Positions 27,683 to 36,888 of a DNA stretch of 64,000 nucleotides are shown one piece after another. Location: contig NZ_VDMR01000003.1 in assembly GCF_006346315.1 (NCBI RefSeq), positions 62,001 to 126,000 on the forward strand. The letters are read 5' to 3'. A program made the translations under genes and the position numbers. Below the pieces are notes generated by a model. That model had not been told where the DNA came from, searched no databases, and worked only from the letters and a program-made list of their open reading frames with translations. The DNA is from Nocardioides litoris (GTDB lineage: Bacteria > Actinomycetota > Actinomycetes > Propionibacteriales > Nocardioidaceae). Numbering within the stretch: the stretch's first letter is position 1; each line of letters begins with the position of its first letter.

Positions 27683-28669
27683 ATGGACCAGACGGCTGAG
27701 ATTAGGGTGAGCGACGTGCCGGGCTCACCAGTGGACTACACCGACGACCTGCGCCTCGCGCACGTGCTCGCCGACGACGCCGACGCGCTGACCACCGCCC
27801 GGTTCAAGGCGCTCGACCTGCACGTGATGAGCAAGCCGGACCTGACGCCCGTCACCGACGCCGACCAGGCCGTCGAGGAGGGCGTGCGGCGCACCCTGTC
27901 GCGGGTCCGCAGCCGCGACGCCGTCACGGGCGAGGAGCAGGGCTCCAGCGGCCACTCCCAGCGGCGCTGGATCGTCGACCCGATCGACGGCACCAAGAAC
28001 TTCGTGCGCGGCGTCCCGGTCTGGGCCACCCTCATCGCCCTGGCCGTCGACGACGAGGTCGTGCTCGGCGTCGTCTCCGCGCCCCAGCTCCAGCGCCGCT
28101 GGTGGGCCTCGGCGGGCCACGGCGCCTGGACCGGCCGGTCGCTGCTCAAGGCCTCGCGCATGCAGGTCTCCGACGTACGCCGCCTCGAGGACGCCTCGCT
28201 GTCCTACTCCTCCTTCACCGGCTGGGAGGAGCGCGGCCGGCTCGAGGACTTCCACTCCCTGGCCCGCCGCTGCTGGCGCACCCGCGCCTACGGCGACTTC
28301 TGGTCCTACATGCTGCTGGCCGAGGGTGCGGTCGACCTCGCCGCCGAGCCCGAGCTCGAGGTCTACGACATGGCCGCCCTCGACGTCATCGTGCGCGAGG
28401 CGGGCGGACGGTTCACCTCCCTCGACGGCAGCCCCGGCCCCTGGGGCGGCAACGCGCTGGCCTCCAACGGCCACCTCCACGAGGCGGCGCTGTCGTTCCT
28501 CGGCGGCCTGCCCGACGACCACGATGGCGATCCCGACTGGCCGGCCACCGGTCCCGGCAGCGTCAGCCGCCTGCACGCGCCCCGGCCCCGGACCAGTGAC
28601 AGGACCAGTGACAGGACCAGTGACAGGACCAGTGATCGGACCAGTGACAGGGGCGACGACCCGCAGTAG
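27683..28669 (+). CDS. hisN: Histidinol-phosphatase / inositol monophosphatase family
   Basis: The 328-residue Mg-dependent phosphatase has GEEQG, the signature WIVDPIDGTKNFVRGVP and the second metal motif VYDMAALDVIVREAGG. The set fits actinobacterial HisN, which makes histidinol; other inositol-phosphate substrates remain possible. The C-terminal ~40 residues are a low-complexity tail with five tandem TSDR units. Start could be the ATG at 27683 or later GTGs (27707 or 27717). The gene precedes a CBS-domain gene by nine bases. Confidence 0.9.
   Translation: MDQTAEIRVSDVPGSPVDYTDDLRLAHVLADDADALTTARFKALDLHVMSKPDLTPVTDADQAVEEGVRRTLSRVRSRDAVTGEEQGSSGHSQRRWIVDPIDGTKNFVRGVPVWATLIALAVDDEVVLGVVSAPQLQRRWWASAGHGAWTGRSLLKASRMQVSDVRRLEDASLSYSSFTGWEERGRLEDFHSLARRCWRTRAYGDFWSYMLLAEGAVDLAAEPELEVYDMAALDVIVREAGGRFTSLDGSPGPWGGNALASNGHLHEAALSFLGGLPDDHDGDPDWPATGPGSVSRLHAPRPRTSDRTSDRTSDRTSDRTSDRGDDPQ
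28592..28651 (+). repeat. 12-bp tandem repeat (5 units) encoding TSDR repeats
   Basis: Five consecutive copies of ACCAGTGACAGG occur (the fourth is ACCAGTGATCGG). In frame they give five Thr-Ser-Asp-Arg units near the end of HisN. The tail is likely disordered, and copy number may vary between strains. Confidence 0.92.
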
Positions 28670-28678
28670 GTTCCGCGC

Positions 28679-29110
28679 ATGCGCATCGGCGAGATCCTCG
28701 AGGCCAAGGCCAGTGGTGGCGTCGTCACCATCACCCCCGACGCGGGCGTGCGTGAGCTGATCGCGCTGCTCGCCGAGCACAACATCGGGGCCCTCATCGT
28801 CAGTCGCGACGGTGCGAGCGTCGACGGCATCGTCAGCGAGCGCGACGTGGTGCGCCACCTGCACCACGACGGCACGGTCATCAACAACACCGTCGCGGCG
28901 ATCATGACCTCCGCGGTCGAGACCTGCGCTCCCGACGACGACCTCGACGCCGTGATGTCGACCATGACCTCCCGCCGCTTCCGGCACGTCCCCGTCGTCG
29001 ACGGCGACCGGCTCGCCGGCATCGTCTCGATCGGCGACGTCGTCAAGCACAAGATCGACCGGCTGCAGTTCGAGCGCGACCAGCTCGACTCCTACGTCCA
29101 CCAGTCCTGA
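28679..29110 (+). CDS. CBS-pair domain protein
   Basis: The 143-residue protein is a bare pair of CBS motifs (VTITPDAGVRELIALLAEHNIGALIV...GIVSERDVVRHL and VETCAPDDDLDAVMSTMTSRRFRHVPVV...GIVSIGDVVKHKI). Such modules bind adenine nucleotides and often act as energy sensors. No attached catalytic domain exists. It follows hisN by nine bases and probably shares its transcript. Confidence 0.92.
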   Translation: MRIGEILEAKASGGVVTITPDAGVRELIALLAEHNIGALIVSRDGASVDGIVSERDVVRHLHHDGTVINNTVAAIMTSAVETCAPDDDLDAVMSTMTSRRFRHVPVVDGDRLAGIVSIGDVVKHKIDRLQFERDQLDSYVHQS

Positions 29111-29160
29111 GCACCCTCTCGCTCTCCAGCGCCGCCGGGCGCTGGGTCCTGCTCGCGGCC

Positions 29161-30603
29161 GTGCTGGGCTCGGCCCTGGCCGGCATCGACGCCACGGTCG
29201 TCAACGTCGCGCTGCCCGCCCTGGGCGAGTCGCTGGACGCCGGGTTCTCCTCCCTGCAGTGGACGGTCTCGGCGTACGCCCTGACGCTGGCCTCGTTCAT
29301 CCTGCTCGGCGGGACGCTGGGCGACCGGTTCGGACGGCGCCGGGTGTTCGTGGTCGGCGTGGTCTGGTTCGCCGTGGCGTCCCTGGCCTGTGGGCTGGCC
29401 CAGGACGTCGTCGTCCTCGTGGTGGCCCGCGCCGTCCAGGGCGTCGGCGCGGCGCTCCTCACTCCGGCCAGCCTCGCCCTGCTGCAGGTCACCTTCCGCG
29501 CCGAGGACCGGGCCCGGGCCATCGGCGCCTGGTCGGGCCTCGGCGGCGTGGCCACGGCGATCGGGCCGCTGCTCGGCGGCTGGCTGGTCGACGTCGCGTC
29601 GTGGCGCTGGGTGTTCCTCATCAACCTGCCGCTGGCCGCGGTGGTCGTGGTGCTGGCGCTGCGGCACGTGCCCGACTCCCACGACGAGGCGGCGGAGGAC
29701 ACCCCGGTCGACTGGACCGGGGGGCTCCTGGGCGCGGTGGCGCTGGGCGGGGTGACGCTCGCGCTCATCGAGGCCGCCCGCGGACCCGCGGTCGTCGTGC
29801 CGGGCGTGGTGGTGGGCCTCCTCGGCGCCGTCGCGTTCGTGGTCCGCGAGCGCCGGGCCCGCTACCCCGTGCTGCCGCTCGAGGCCTTCCGCACGGCGCA
29901 GTTCAGCGCCGTCAACGGCGTGACCTTCCTGGTGTACGGCGGCGTCGGGGTCGTCTTCTTCCTGCTGGTGCTCCAGCTGCAGGACGCGGCCGGGTTCGGC
30001 CCGGTCGCGGCGGGCTCGTCGCTGCTCCCGGTCACCGGCCTCATGCTGCTGCTCTCCGCCCGCTCGGGGGCGGTGGCGGCGCGCATCGGTCCGCGGCTGC
30101 AGATGACGCTCGGCCCGCTGGTGTGCGCCGGCGCGCTGCTGCTCCTCTCGGGCGTCGGCGACGGCGCCTCCTACGTGCCCGACGTGCTGCCGGGCGTCGT
30201 GCTGCTCGGGCTCGGCCTGGCGACCCTGGTCGCGCCGCTGACCGCGGCCGCGCTGGGCGCGGCCCCCGACGAGCACGCCGGGATGGCCTCGGGGGTCAAC
30301 AACGCGGTGGCCCGCACCGGCGGCCTGGTCGCCGTGGCCGCGATCCCGGTGCTGGCCGGGGTGGCCGACGGGGCCCCCGACGGGTTCCGGCACGCGTGCT
30401 GGATCGCGGCGGGCCTGCTGGTGCTCGGCGGGGTCGTCGCCGCCCTCACGGTGCGGAGCGACGTCCTCGACCCCGACGAGCCGGGCACCACGCCCGACCG
30501 GGGCGCCGCGCCGGCCGAGCCGCCCCACCGGGACTGCTCGGTCGGCGCTCCCCCGCTGCGCCCGGGCACCCGTCGCTCAGCCGGCCCGACGCCCCCGCGG
30601 TGA
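29161..30603 (+). CDS. MFS transporter, DHA2-type (14 TM) multidrug exporter-like
   Basis: The ~480-residue protein has ~14 hydrophobic segments and the first-helix motif [23 protein letters not shown] and [11 protein letters not shown] (motif A). [20 protein letters not shown] is motif C-like. It is a proton-driven efflux family. The GTG at 29161 truncates the first helix: the frame continues upstream with GRWVLLAA to a CTG at 29107 that overlaps the CBS stop, so a non-standard CTG start is likely. The 3' end overlaps the next gene by 27 bases on the opposite strand. Confidence 0.85.
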   Translation: MLGSALAGIDATVVNVALPALGESLDAGFSSLQWTVSAYALTLASFILLGGTLGDRFGRRRVFVVGVVWFAVASLACGLAQDVVVLVVARAVQGVGAALLTPASLALLQVTFRAEDRARAIGAWSGLGGVATAIGPLLGGWLVDVASWRWVFLINLPLAAVVVVLALRHVPDSHDEAAEDTPVDWTGGLLGAVALGGVTLALIEAARGPAVVVPGVVVGLLGAVAFVVRERRARYPVLPLEAFRTAQFSAVNGVTFLVYGGVGVVFFLLVLQLQDAAGFGPVAAGSSLLPVTGLMLLLSARSGAVAARIGPRLQMTLGPLVCAGALLLLSGVGDGASYVPDVLPGVVLLGLGLATLVAPLTAAALGAAPDEHAGMASGVNNAVARTGGLVAVAAIPVLAGVADGAPDGFRHACWIAAGLLVLGGVVAALTVRSDVLDPDEPGTTPDRGAAPAEPPHRDCSVGAPPLRPGTRRSAGPTPPR

Positions 30604-33600
30604 GGACGGGCCCGACCGGACGTCGCTCGGGTCGGCCCGCTTGCGCACCTCGACGCCGTCCCTGACCGCCCCGTTGTCGGTGTCGTAGTCGGTCGGGTCG
30701 GACTTGCGCTTGCGGTGCGCCTTGTTGGCGCTGCCGGTGACCTCCTGCTTGTCGGTCAGGCCGTCGGCGTCGGTGTCGCGTCGCACCGGGTTGGTCACCC
30801 GGCGGCCGATGACGAACGAGCCCTGCCGGGTGCGCACCCGCTGCGCGATGCGGGAGCCGCTGGTCTCCTGGCCGTCGCGCAGGCCGTCCCGGTCGGTGTC
30901 CGCCGCGCAGGGGTTGGGCCGCACGCGACCGATCGTCGACCGGCCGCTGCGGAGCACCAGCTTCTGCTCGAGCACCGGCCCGCGGCGCTCGACGCCGTCG
31001 GCGAGGCCGTCGCGGTCGGTGTCGCGCCGCAGCGGGCTGGTCCGGCAGCCGGCGTACGGCACGACGACCCGGAGCACCTCGACCCCGTCGCCGACGCCGT
31101 CGTCGTCGCTGTCGGCGTCGCGCGGGTCGGTGCCCAGCGCCCGCTCCTGCGCGTCGGTCAGGCCGTCCTTGTCGCGGTCGAGCGAGCCGGGGTCGGCGCG
31201 GTCGTCTGCGGGGGCCTTCGGGTCGGTCCCGGCCGCCACCTCGGCGCCGTCGGTGACCCCGCCGTCGTCGCTGTCCATGTCGAGCGGATCGGTGCCCAGC
31301 GCCGCTTCCTGGGCGTCGGTCAGGCCGTCGCCGTCGCTGTCGGCGACCGTGGGCGTCGAGGCCGGGTCGAGGGGGTCGGTGCCCTCCGAGACCTCCACCC
31401 CGTCGGTGACGTCGTCACCGTCGGTGTCCGGCCGGACCGGCGAGGTGCCGGTGGTGCTGGTCTCGGCGCCGTCCTCCAGCCCGTCGTCGTCGGTGTCGGG
31501 GTCGGCCGGGTCGGTGCCGGCGACCTGCTCGGCGGGCCCGGTGAGCCCGTCCCCGTCGCCGTCGACGGCCGGGTCGTCGGCCGCGACGAGCGGGTCGGTG
31601 CCCAGCCCGACCTCCTGGCCGTCCGGCACGCCCCCGCCGTCGGTGTCGGCCTTCGTCGGGTCCGTCCCGGTCCGGCCGACCTCGACCCCGTCGGCGAGGC
31701 CGTCGCCGTCGGTGTCGGCCTTGGTCGGGTCGGTGCCGGCCCGGGCTTCCTCGGCCGCGGTCAGGCCGTCGCCGTCGGCGTCGCCGGCGGGGCGGTCGTC
31801 GGCGGCGTCGCGCGGGTCGAGGCCGTAGGCCACCTCGACGCCGTCGACCAGGCCGCCGTCGTCGGTGTCGGCATCGAGCGGGTCGGTCCGGCTCCCGCCG
31901 ACCTCGACCCCGTCGGCGAGGCCGTCGTCGTCGGTGTCGGCGTCCGCCGGGTCGGTGCCGAGCTCGGCCTCGCGGGCGTCGGTGAGCCCGTCGCCGTCGC
32001 CGTCCGGGCTGACCGGTCGGTCGTCGGCCCCCTTGCCCGGGCGGGGATCGGTCCCGACCCCGACCTCGGCACCGTCGGGCACGCCGCCGTCGTCGGTGTC
32101 GGCGTCCTTCGGGTCGGTGCCGATGCTCACCTCCACGCCGTCGGGGAGACCGTCGTCGTCGGTGTCGGAGTCGGCCGGGTCGGTGCCGAGCGCGGCCTCG
32201 CGGGCGTCGGTGAGCCCGTCCCCGTCGCGGTCGACCGAGGCCGTGGGCAGGTCGTCGGCCCCGTTGCCCGCTCGCGGGTCGGTGCCGTAGCCCACCTCGG
32301 CCCCGTCGGTCACCCCGCCGTCGTCGGTGTCGGCGTCGGTCGGGTCGGTGTCGGTGCTGCGCACCTCGACCCCGTCGGAGAGGCCGTCGCCGTCGGTGTC
32401 CGGGTCGTCCGGGTCGGTGCCGGCCGCGACCTCCTGGACCACGTCGAGCCCGTCGCCGTCGACGTCGAGGCCGGCGACGGCATCGTCGGCCCCGTTGCCG
32501 GCGCGGGGATCGGTGCCGGCCGCGACCTCGTCACCGTCACGCACCCCACCGTCGTCGGTGTCGGCGTCGAGCGGGTCGGTGTCGGTGGTGTTGACCTCGG
32601 CGCCGTCGGTCAGGCCGTCGTCGTCGCTGTCCGGGTCGCGGGGGTCGGTGCCAGCGGTCTGCTCCTCCGCGTCGCTGAGACCGTCGGCGTCGGTGTCGAC
32701 CGCCGAGCCGCCGCCACCGGCCGGGCACGCCAGCCCGCCGGCCGGGGTCGTCGCGGACACGGCCATCGGCCCGACGGCGAGGGCGAGGTCGACCAGCGGC
32801 CCGGTGGCGGCGGCGACCGAGAGGTCGACCGCGACGACCGACTCGAGGGTCGAGGTGGCCGACGTGGCCGTGGTCGTCGACTGCGGCCGGGCGGCGCGCA
32901 GGCCGAGGTCGACGGTCAGCAACCCGAGGTCGACCGGCACGTCGAGGGTGCCGCCGTCGTTGGGCACGGTCAGGGTCCGCCCGCCGACGACCACGGTGAC
33001 CAGCGGCGCGTCGTAGTCGACCTCGCCGGCCGCGCCGCCCGACGTGGCGGTGAGCACGGCCGGGTCGGCCACCTTGACCACCACGAGGCCGCCGAGCAGC
33101 GAGACGTCGCCCACCTCGGTGGTCGTGGTGGACCGGACGAGGTCGGTGTCCCCGGGCCGGTCGACGACCTCGGTCGTCGACGTGGTCGTGGACGCCGCGA
33201 CCTGCGCCACCGACGCCACCGCCGGCAGCCCGGGCAGGCTGAACCCGGCCAGGGTCAGCGCGGCCAGCTCGGTGCGGGCCGAGCCCAGCTGCGGCAGGCA
33301 GCGCTCGGCGTCGTACGCCGCGGCCAGGTCGGTCGAGAGCAGCCCGACGTCGGCCAGGGAGCCGAGGCGCAGGGGCAGGAGCTCCCGCTCCCGGGGGTCG
33401 CCGCCGGGCGGCGCGGTGACCGTGGCCCGGTCGACCGGCACGTCGGTGCCGCCGACGGCGAGCTCGGCGTTGGCGCCCGTCGACGTGGTGGCCGGGGACG
33501 CGGCCGGGTCGGTGCCGGTCTGCGCGTGGCCGACGGCGACGTCGGCGAGCGACCCGCCGACCAGGTCGGCGTCGACGGACACGATGTCGCCGTGGGCCGC

Positions 33601-33732
33601 AGCGGCGTAGCCACCGGGTGGGGCGGCCGCGCGGGCCGAGTCGGCCGGCGGGGAGACCAGGACGGCGGTGGCCGCGATGGTGACCAGGGCGGTGCCCAGG
33701 ACGGGGAGGGGACGCAGGACGGGCAGGGACAT
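30577..33732 (-). CDS. Secreted protein with 26 thrombospondin-3 calcium repeats
   Basis: The 1051-residue protein has a signal peptide (to ~residue 30). An N-terminal region (~30-340) resembles choice-of-anchor G proteins: [31 protein letters not shown]. Residues ~344-1030 carry 26 DxDxxxxxDxxE motifs of the thrombospondin type-3 kind, alternating [20 protein letters not shown] and [10 protein letters not shown] forms. This should make a stiff, Ca2+-loaded rod. The tail ends in basic residues without LPXTG, so how it attaches is unclear. The ATG at 33732 follows GGAG. Confidence 0.88.
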   Translation of the reverse strand: MSLPVLRPLPVLGTALVTIAATAVLVSPPADSARAAAPPGGYAAAAHGDIVSVDADLVGGSLADVAVGHAQTGTDPAASPATTSTGANAELAVGGTDVPVDRATVTAPPGGDPRERELLPLRLGSLADVGLLSTDLAAAYDAERCLPQLGSARTELAALTLAGFSLPGLPAVASVAQVAASTTTSTTEVVDRPGDTDLVRSTTTTEVGDVSLLGGLVVVKVADPAVLTATSGGAAGEVDYDAPLVTVVVGGRTLTVPNDGGTLDVPVDLGLLTVDLGLRAARPQSTTTATSATSTLESVVAVDLSVAAATGPLVDLALAVGPMAVSATTPAGGLACPAGGGGSAVDTDADGLSDAEEQTAGTDPRDPDSDDDGLTDGAEVNTTDTDPLDADTDDGGVRDGDEVAAGTDPRAGNGADDAVAGLDVDGDGLDVVQEVAAGTDPDDPDTDGDGLSDGVEVRSTDTDPTDADTDDGGVTDGAEVGYGTDPRAGNGADDLPTASVDRDGDGLTDAREAALGTDPADSDTDDDGLPDGVEVSIGTDPKDADTDDGGVPDGAEVGVGTDPRPGKGADDRPVSPDGDGDGLTDAREAELGTDPADADTDDDGLADGVEVGGSRTDPLDADTDDGGLVDGVEVAYGLDPRDAADDRPAGDADGDGLTAAEEARAGTDPTKADTDGDGLADGVEVGRTGTDPTKADTDGGGVPDGQEVGLGTDPLVAADDPAVDGDGDGLTGPAEQVAGTDPADPDTDDDGLEDGAETSTTGTSPVRPDTDGDDVTDGVEVSEGTDPLDPASTPTVADSDGDGLTDAQEAALGTDPLDMDSDDGGVTDGAEVAAGTDPKAPADDRADPGSLDRDKDGLTDAQERALGTDPRDADSDDDGVGDGVEVLRVVVPYAGCRTSPLRRDTDRDGLADGVERRGPVLEQKLVLRSGRSTIGRVRPNPCAADTDRDGLRDGQETSGSRIAQRVRTRQGSFVIGRRVTNPVRRDTDADGLTDKQEVTGSANKAHRKRKSDPTDYDTDNGAVRDGVEVRKRADPSDVRSGPSSPRGRRAG

Positions 33733-33823
33733 GGGAGCACTCCGAGGGAGGGTGGGGGGAACCTCGCTCGGCCCTGTACCCCCTCGGGCGCCGTCCATGA
33801 ACGGCGTCCCTAGGGTGGAGGGC

Positions 33824-34201
33824 ATGTCAGAAGCCCAGAAGCCCGAGATCGACTTCCCCGGCCCCGAGACGCCGACCGACCTCGTCGTCACCGACGTCAC
33901 CGTCGGCGACGGCCCCGAGGCCGCCGCCGGCCAGACCGTCAAGGTCCACTACGTCGGCGTCGCCCACTCCACCGGCGAGGAGTTCGACGCCTCCTACAAC
34001 CGCGGTGAGCCGCTGCAGTTCCGCCTCGGCATCGGCCAGGTCATCTCCGGCTGGGACCAGGGCGTGCAGGGCATGAAGGTCGGCGGACGCCGCCAGCTCG
34101 TCATCCCGCCGCACCTCGGGTACGGCGACCGCGGCGCCGGCGGTGTCATCAAGCCCGGCGAGACGCTGATCTTCGTCGTCGACCTGCTCGAGGTGCGCTG
34201 A
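33824..34201 (+). CDS. FKBP-type peptidyl-prolyl isomerase
   Basis: The 125-residue cytoplasmic FKBP has the standard pattern [66 protein letters not shown] ending in VVDLLEV, with no signal peptide. It catalyses cis-trans isomerisation of prolyl bonds. It converges with the S4 protein gene (20-base gap). The ATG at 33824 starts just after a TAGGGT-like -10 sequence and may be nearly leaderless. Confidence 0.94.
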   Translation: MSEAQKPEIDFPGPETPTDLVVTDVTVGDGPEAAAGQTVKVHYVGVAHSTGEEFDASYNRGEPLQFRLGIGQVISGWDQGVQGMKVGGRRQLVIPPHLGYGDRGAGGVIKPGETLIFVVDLLEVR

Positions 34202-34221
34202 CCGGTCCGGTCAGCCCCGGT

Positions 34222-34467
34222 CTACCAGGGGAAGTCGTCGGGCGTGGACCCGTCGGCGACCCGCGCCTGCTGGGCGGCGACCTGCACCAGGTCGCCGTTC
34301 ACCAGCGACCGGCCCCGGCGGGTCTCGGGCACGCCGTTGACGCGCACGACGCCCCCGGCCAGCAGCTCCTTGGCCGCCGAGCCCGAGTCGACGAGGTCGG
34401 CCAGCTTGAGGAACTGGCCGAGCTTGATCGACTCGTCCTCGATGCGGACGTTCCTGATCTCAGACAT
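34222..34467 (-). CDS. Small S4-domain RNA-binding protein
   Basis: The 81-residue protein is a single S4 domain (IKLGQFLKLADLVDSGSAAKELLAGGVVRVNGVPETRRGRSL), like YbcJ/YaaA proteins that bind structured RNA. It has no catalytic domain. It lies five bases after the DUF445 gene and is probably translated from the same message. Confidence 0.85.
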   Translation of the reverse strand: MSEIRNVRIEDESIKLGQFLKLADLVDSGSAAKELLAGGVVRVNGVPETRRGRSLVNGDLVQVAAQQARVADGSTPDDFPW

Positions 34468-34472
34468 GGTGA

Positions 34473-35744
34473 CTAGTCAATCACCACGGACACGGCGTGG
34501 ATCAGCACCCCGACCAGTCCGCCGACCACGGTCCCGTTGATCCGGATGAACTGCAGGTCGCGCCCGACGTGCAGCTCGATCCGGTCGGCCGCCTCCTTGC
34601 CGTCCCAGCGCTCGATGGTGCTGGTGATGACGGTGGTCAGCTCGCGTCCGTAGCGGTCGACGACGAACACCACGGCGTCCGCCGCACGGCCGTCGAGGCG
34701 CGCCCGCAGCTCGGCGTCGTCGCCGAGCCGGGTCGCGAAGGCCTCCACCTCGGTCATCAGCCGCAGCCGTACGGCGCCCTGCGGGTCGGCCAGCGACTCC
34801 GAGAGCGCGCGCTGGAGGGCCTGCCACACCGAGATGCCGGTGCGGACGACGGCCGGGTGGTCGAGCAGCCGGTCCTTGAGCCGCTCGGCCCGCTGCTGGG
34901 TGTCCTCGTCCTCGAGGAGGTCGGTGGCCAGCTGCCGCAGCAGCCGGTCGATGGCCTGGCGGGCGCGGTGGTCGGGGTCGGAGCGGATGTCGCCGATCCA
35001 GCGCACGATCTCCACGTGCACCCGGGCGGTGACCCGCTCGTTGACGCTCTCGGGCGCCCACCACGGCGCCCGCTCCCCCAGCACGTCCTGCACGGTGCGC
35101 GGGTTCTCGCGCAGCCAATCGTGCAGCTCGGCCAGGCCGAGGTCGACCAGCTGGTGGTGCAGTCCGTCGTCGAGCACGCTGGTCAGCAGGCCGCCCAGCA
35201 GCGGTGAGATCGGCTCCTCGTGGAACCGCGGCACCAGGGCCTCGGTCACCAGGGCCTCGACGTGCTCGTCGCGCACCTTGGACAGGGCGATCGTGGCCAC
35301 CTCGGCGACCTCGCGCACGACCCGCTCGGCGTGCTCCTCCTCGCCCAGCCAGGCCGACACGCGGGCGGAGACGCCGACGGCGTCGAGGCGCTCGCGGATG
35401 ACCTGCTCCTGCAGGAAGTTGTCGGTGACGAAGTCCTGGAGGCCGCGGCCCAGCTCGTCCTTGCGCCGGGGCACCAGCGCGGTGTGCGGGACGGGCAGGC
35501 CGAGCGGGTGGCGGAAGAGCGCCGTCACGGCGAACCAGTCGGCGATCGCGCCGACCATGGAGGCCTCGGCGCCGGCGTTGACGAAGCCGAGGAACCCGTC
35601 CTGGCCCAGCGTGACGACGTACACGACGGCGGCGAGGGCGAGCAGCCCACCGGCCACGCCGCGCATCCGGCGCAGGGCGCGACGCCGCTCGGCGTCGGCG
35701 GCGGTGTCGCCGGAGACCTGGGGACCCGCGGTCGCGGCGCTCAC
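34473..35744 (-). CDS. DUF445 family membrane protein
   Basis: The 423-residue protein has a hydrophobic segment near residue 30, the family motif EASMVGAIADWFAVTALFRHPLGLPVPHTALVP, a long helical middle and a C-terminal GTVVGGLVGVLIHAVSVVI anchor. This matches DUF445 (YjiN-like) proteins of unknown role. The GTG at 35744 overlaps the next gene's stop by four bases (GTGA), so the two are coupled. Confidence 0.88.
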   Translation of the reverse strand: MSAATAGPQVSGDTAADAERRRALRRMRGVAGGLLALAAVVYVVTLGQDGFLGFVNAGAEASMVGAIADWFAVTALFRHPLGLPVPHTALVPRRKDELGRGLQDFVTDNFLQEQVIRERLDAVGVSARVSAWLGEEEHAERVVREVAEVATIALSKVRDEHVEALVTEALVPRFHEEPISPLLGGLLTSVLDDGLHHQLVDLGLAELHDWLRENPRTVQDVLGERAPWWAPESVNERVTARVHVEIVRWIGDIRSDPDHRARQAIDRLLRQLATDLLEDEDTQQRAERLKDRLLDHPAVVRTGISVWQALQRALSESLADPQGAVRLRLMTEVEAFATRLGDDAELRARLDGRAADAVVFVVDRYGRELTTVITSTIERWDGKEAADRIELHVGRDLQFIRINGTVVGGLVGVLIHAVSVVID

Positions 35745-36310
35745 GGGCGCCCCTGCCGGACGCGCAGGCGGTCGGCCCGGCAGGCGTCGAGGTACGCCGA
35801 GGCCGACGGCCGCCACGACGCGACGACCCCGACCACCCCGATGGCCACCCACAGCCAGGCCTGCGGGCCCAGCACCAGCCACAGCAGCGAGACGACGGCC
35901 AGCACCGTGGCGACCACCCGCGCCCACCCCCGGCCGCGGCGCAGGGCCCGGGCCAGCAGGAGGTAGACCACGCCCGCCAGCAGCGCGAGGACCAGGAACA
36001 CCACCCCGACCACGGTCAGCACCGTGCGCCACCGCTCGTCCGACGCGGCGTCGGCCACCCGGCGGACGACCTCGGCCGAGCGCCCCTCCAGCCCGCGGTC
36101 GTTGATGAAGTCGGCCGCCGAGGCCGCCTTGTCGGCGTCGCCCAGCGTGCCGCGCACCCACAGCAGGAAGGCCGCGGCCGAGCCCACGGCGTACAGGGCG
36201 GCGATGCGGAACGACCAGACCGCGACGGTGACGGAGGTGGGGACCACCGGCGTGCGCCGGTCGTCGTACGACGGCGGCGGGTGGGCCGCGCCGGGCAGGG
36301 GTGTCGACAC
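35741..36310 (-). CDS. Four-TM membrane protein, unknown function
   Basis: With a GTG start at 36310 the product is 189 residues. It has a Pro-rich N-terminus (LPGAAHPPPSYDDRRTP), four hydrophobic segments and a soluble stretch between the first two helices containing ADFINDRGLEGRSAEVVRRVADAASDERWR. No named family is recognised. It is divergent from the cytidylyltransferase gene and coupled to DUF445. Confidence 0.72.
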   Translation of the reverse strand: MSTPLPGAAHPPPSYDDRRTPVVPTSVTVAVWSFRIAALYAVGSAAAFLLWVRGTLGDADKAASAADFINDRGLEGRSAEVVRRVADAASDERWRTVLTVVGVVFLVLALLAGVVYLLLARALRRGRGWARVVATVLAVVSLLWLVLGPQAWLWVAIGVVGVVASWRPSASAYLDACRADRLRVRQGRP

Positions 36311-36407
36311 GGGGGCGAGTCTCCCCCACCGGGCGCGGCGCCGACGCCACCCGCCCGGGGCCGCGCGGGTCCCCGGTCCCAGCGGCCCCACGTGGAACAC
36401 TGCCCCC

Positions 36408-36803
36408 GTGCGTACCGTCATCACCTTTGGCACGTTCGACGTCTTCCACGTCGGGCACCTGCGGGTCATCGAGCGGGCGGCCGCCCTCGGCGACCGACTC
36501 GTGGTCGGGGTCTCCGCCGACGAGCTCAACCTCCGCAAGAAGGGGCGGGCCCCGGTCTTCAGCCAGGCCGAGCGCCTCGAGATCGTCGCCGCCCTGCGGG
36601 CCGTCGACGAGGTCTTCGTCGAGGAGAGCCTCGAGCTCAAGCGCCAGTACGTCACCGAGCACCGCGCCGACGTGCTCGTCATGGGCGACGACTGGGCCGG
36701 GCGCTTCGACGAGCTGAAGGACGCCTGCGAGGTGGTCTACCTCCCCCGCACGCCCGCCATCTCCACCACCGCGCTCATCGAGAAGATCTCCAGCACCGGC
36801 TGA
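36408..36803 (+). CDS. Cytidylyltransferase-like protein (TagD/glycerol-3-phosphate type)
   Basis: The 131-residue protein has VITFGTFDVFHVGHLRVIERAAALGDRLVVGVS with the HxGH motif and the ISTTALIEKI signature. This matches glycerol-3-phosphate cytidylyltransferase, which makes CDP-glycerol for cell-wall teichoic acids; a related CTP:alcohol-phosphate reaction is possible. No teichoic acid polymerase is adjacent. Start is a GTG at 36408. Confidence 0.87.
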   Translation: MRTVITFGTFDVFHVGHLRVIERAAALGDRLVVGVSADELNLRKKGRAPVFSQAERLEIVAALRAVDEVFVEESLELKRQYVTEHRADVLVMGDDWAGRFDELKDACEVVYLPRTPAISTTALIEKISSTG

Positions 36804-36888
36804 TCCACCCCGACCGGCCGGTCCCGCCTCCTCTTCCCCGGAGCAGACCATCCCCTCCCTTTCCTGCCTCCCCGTCCTCGCGGCCTGC

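Noticed and set aside
30704-33813. Periodic DNA in the calcium-repeat gene as a possible CRISPR array
   Set aside because: The periodicity follows the DxDxDG codons of a real protein; there are no identical repeats with unique spacers.
36812-36823. GACCGGCCGGTC palindrome after the cytidylyltransferase gene
   Set aside because: A 12-base palindrome with no loop is common in 72% GC DNA and too weak to call a terminator.
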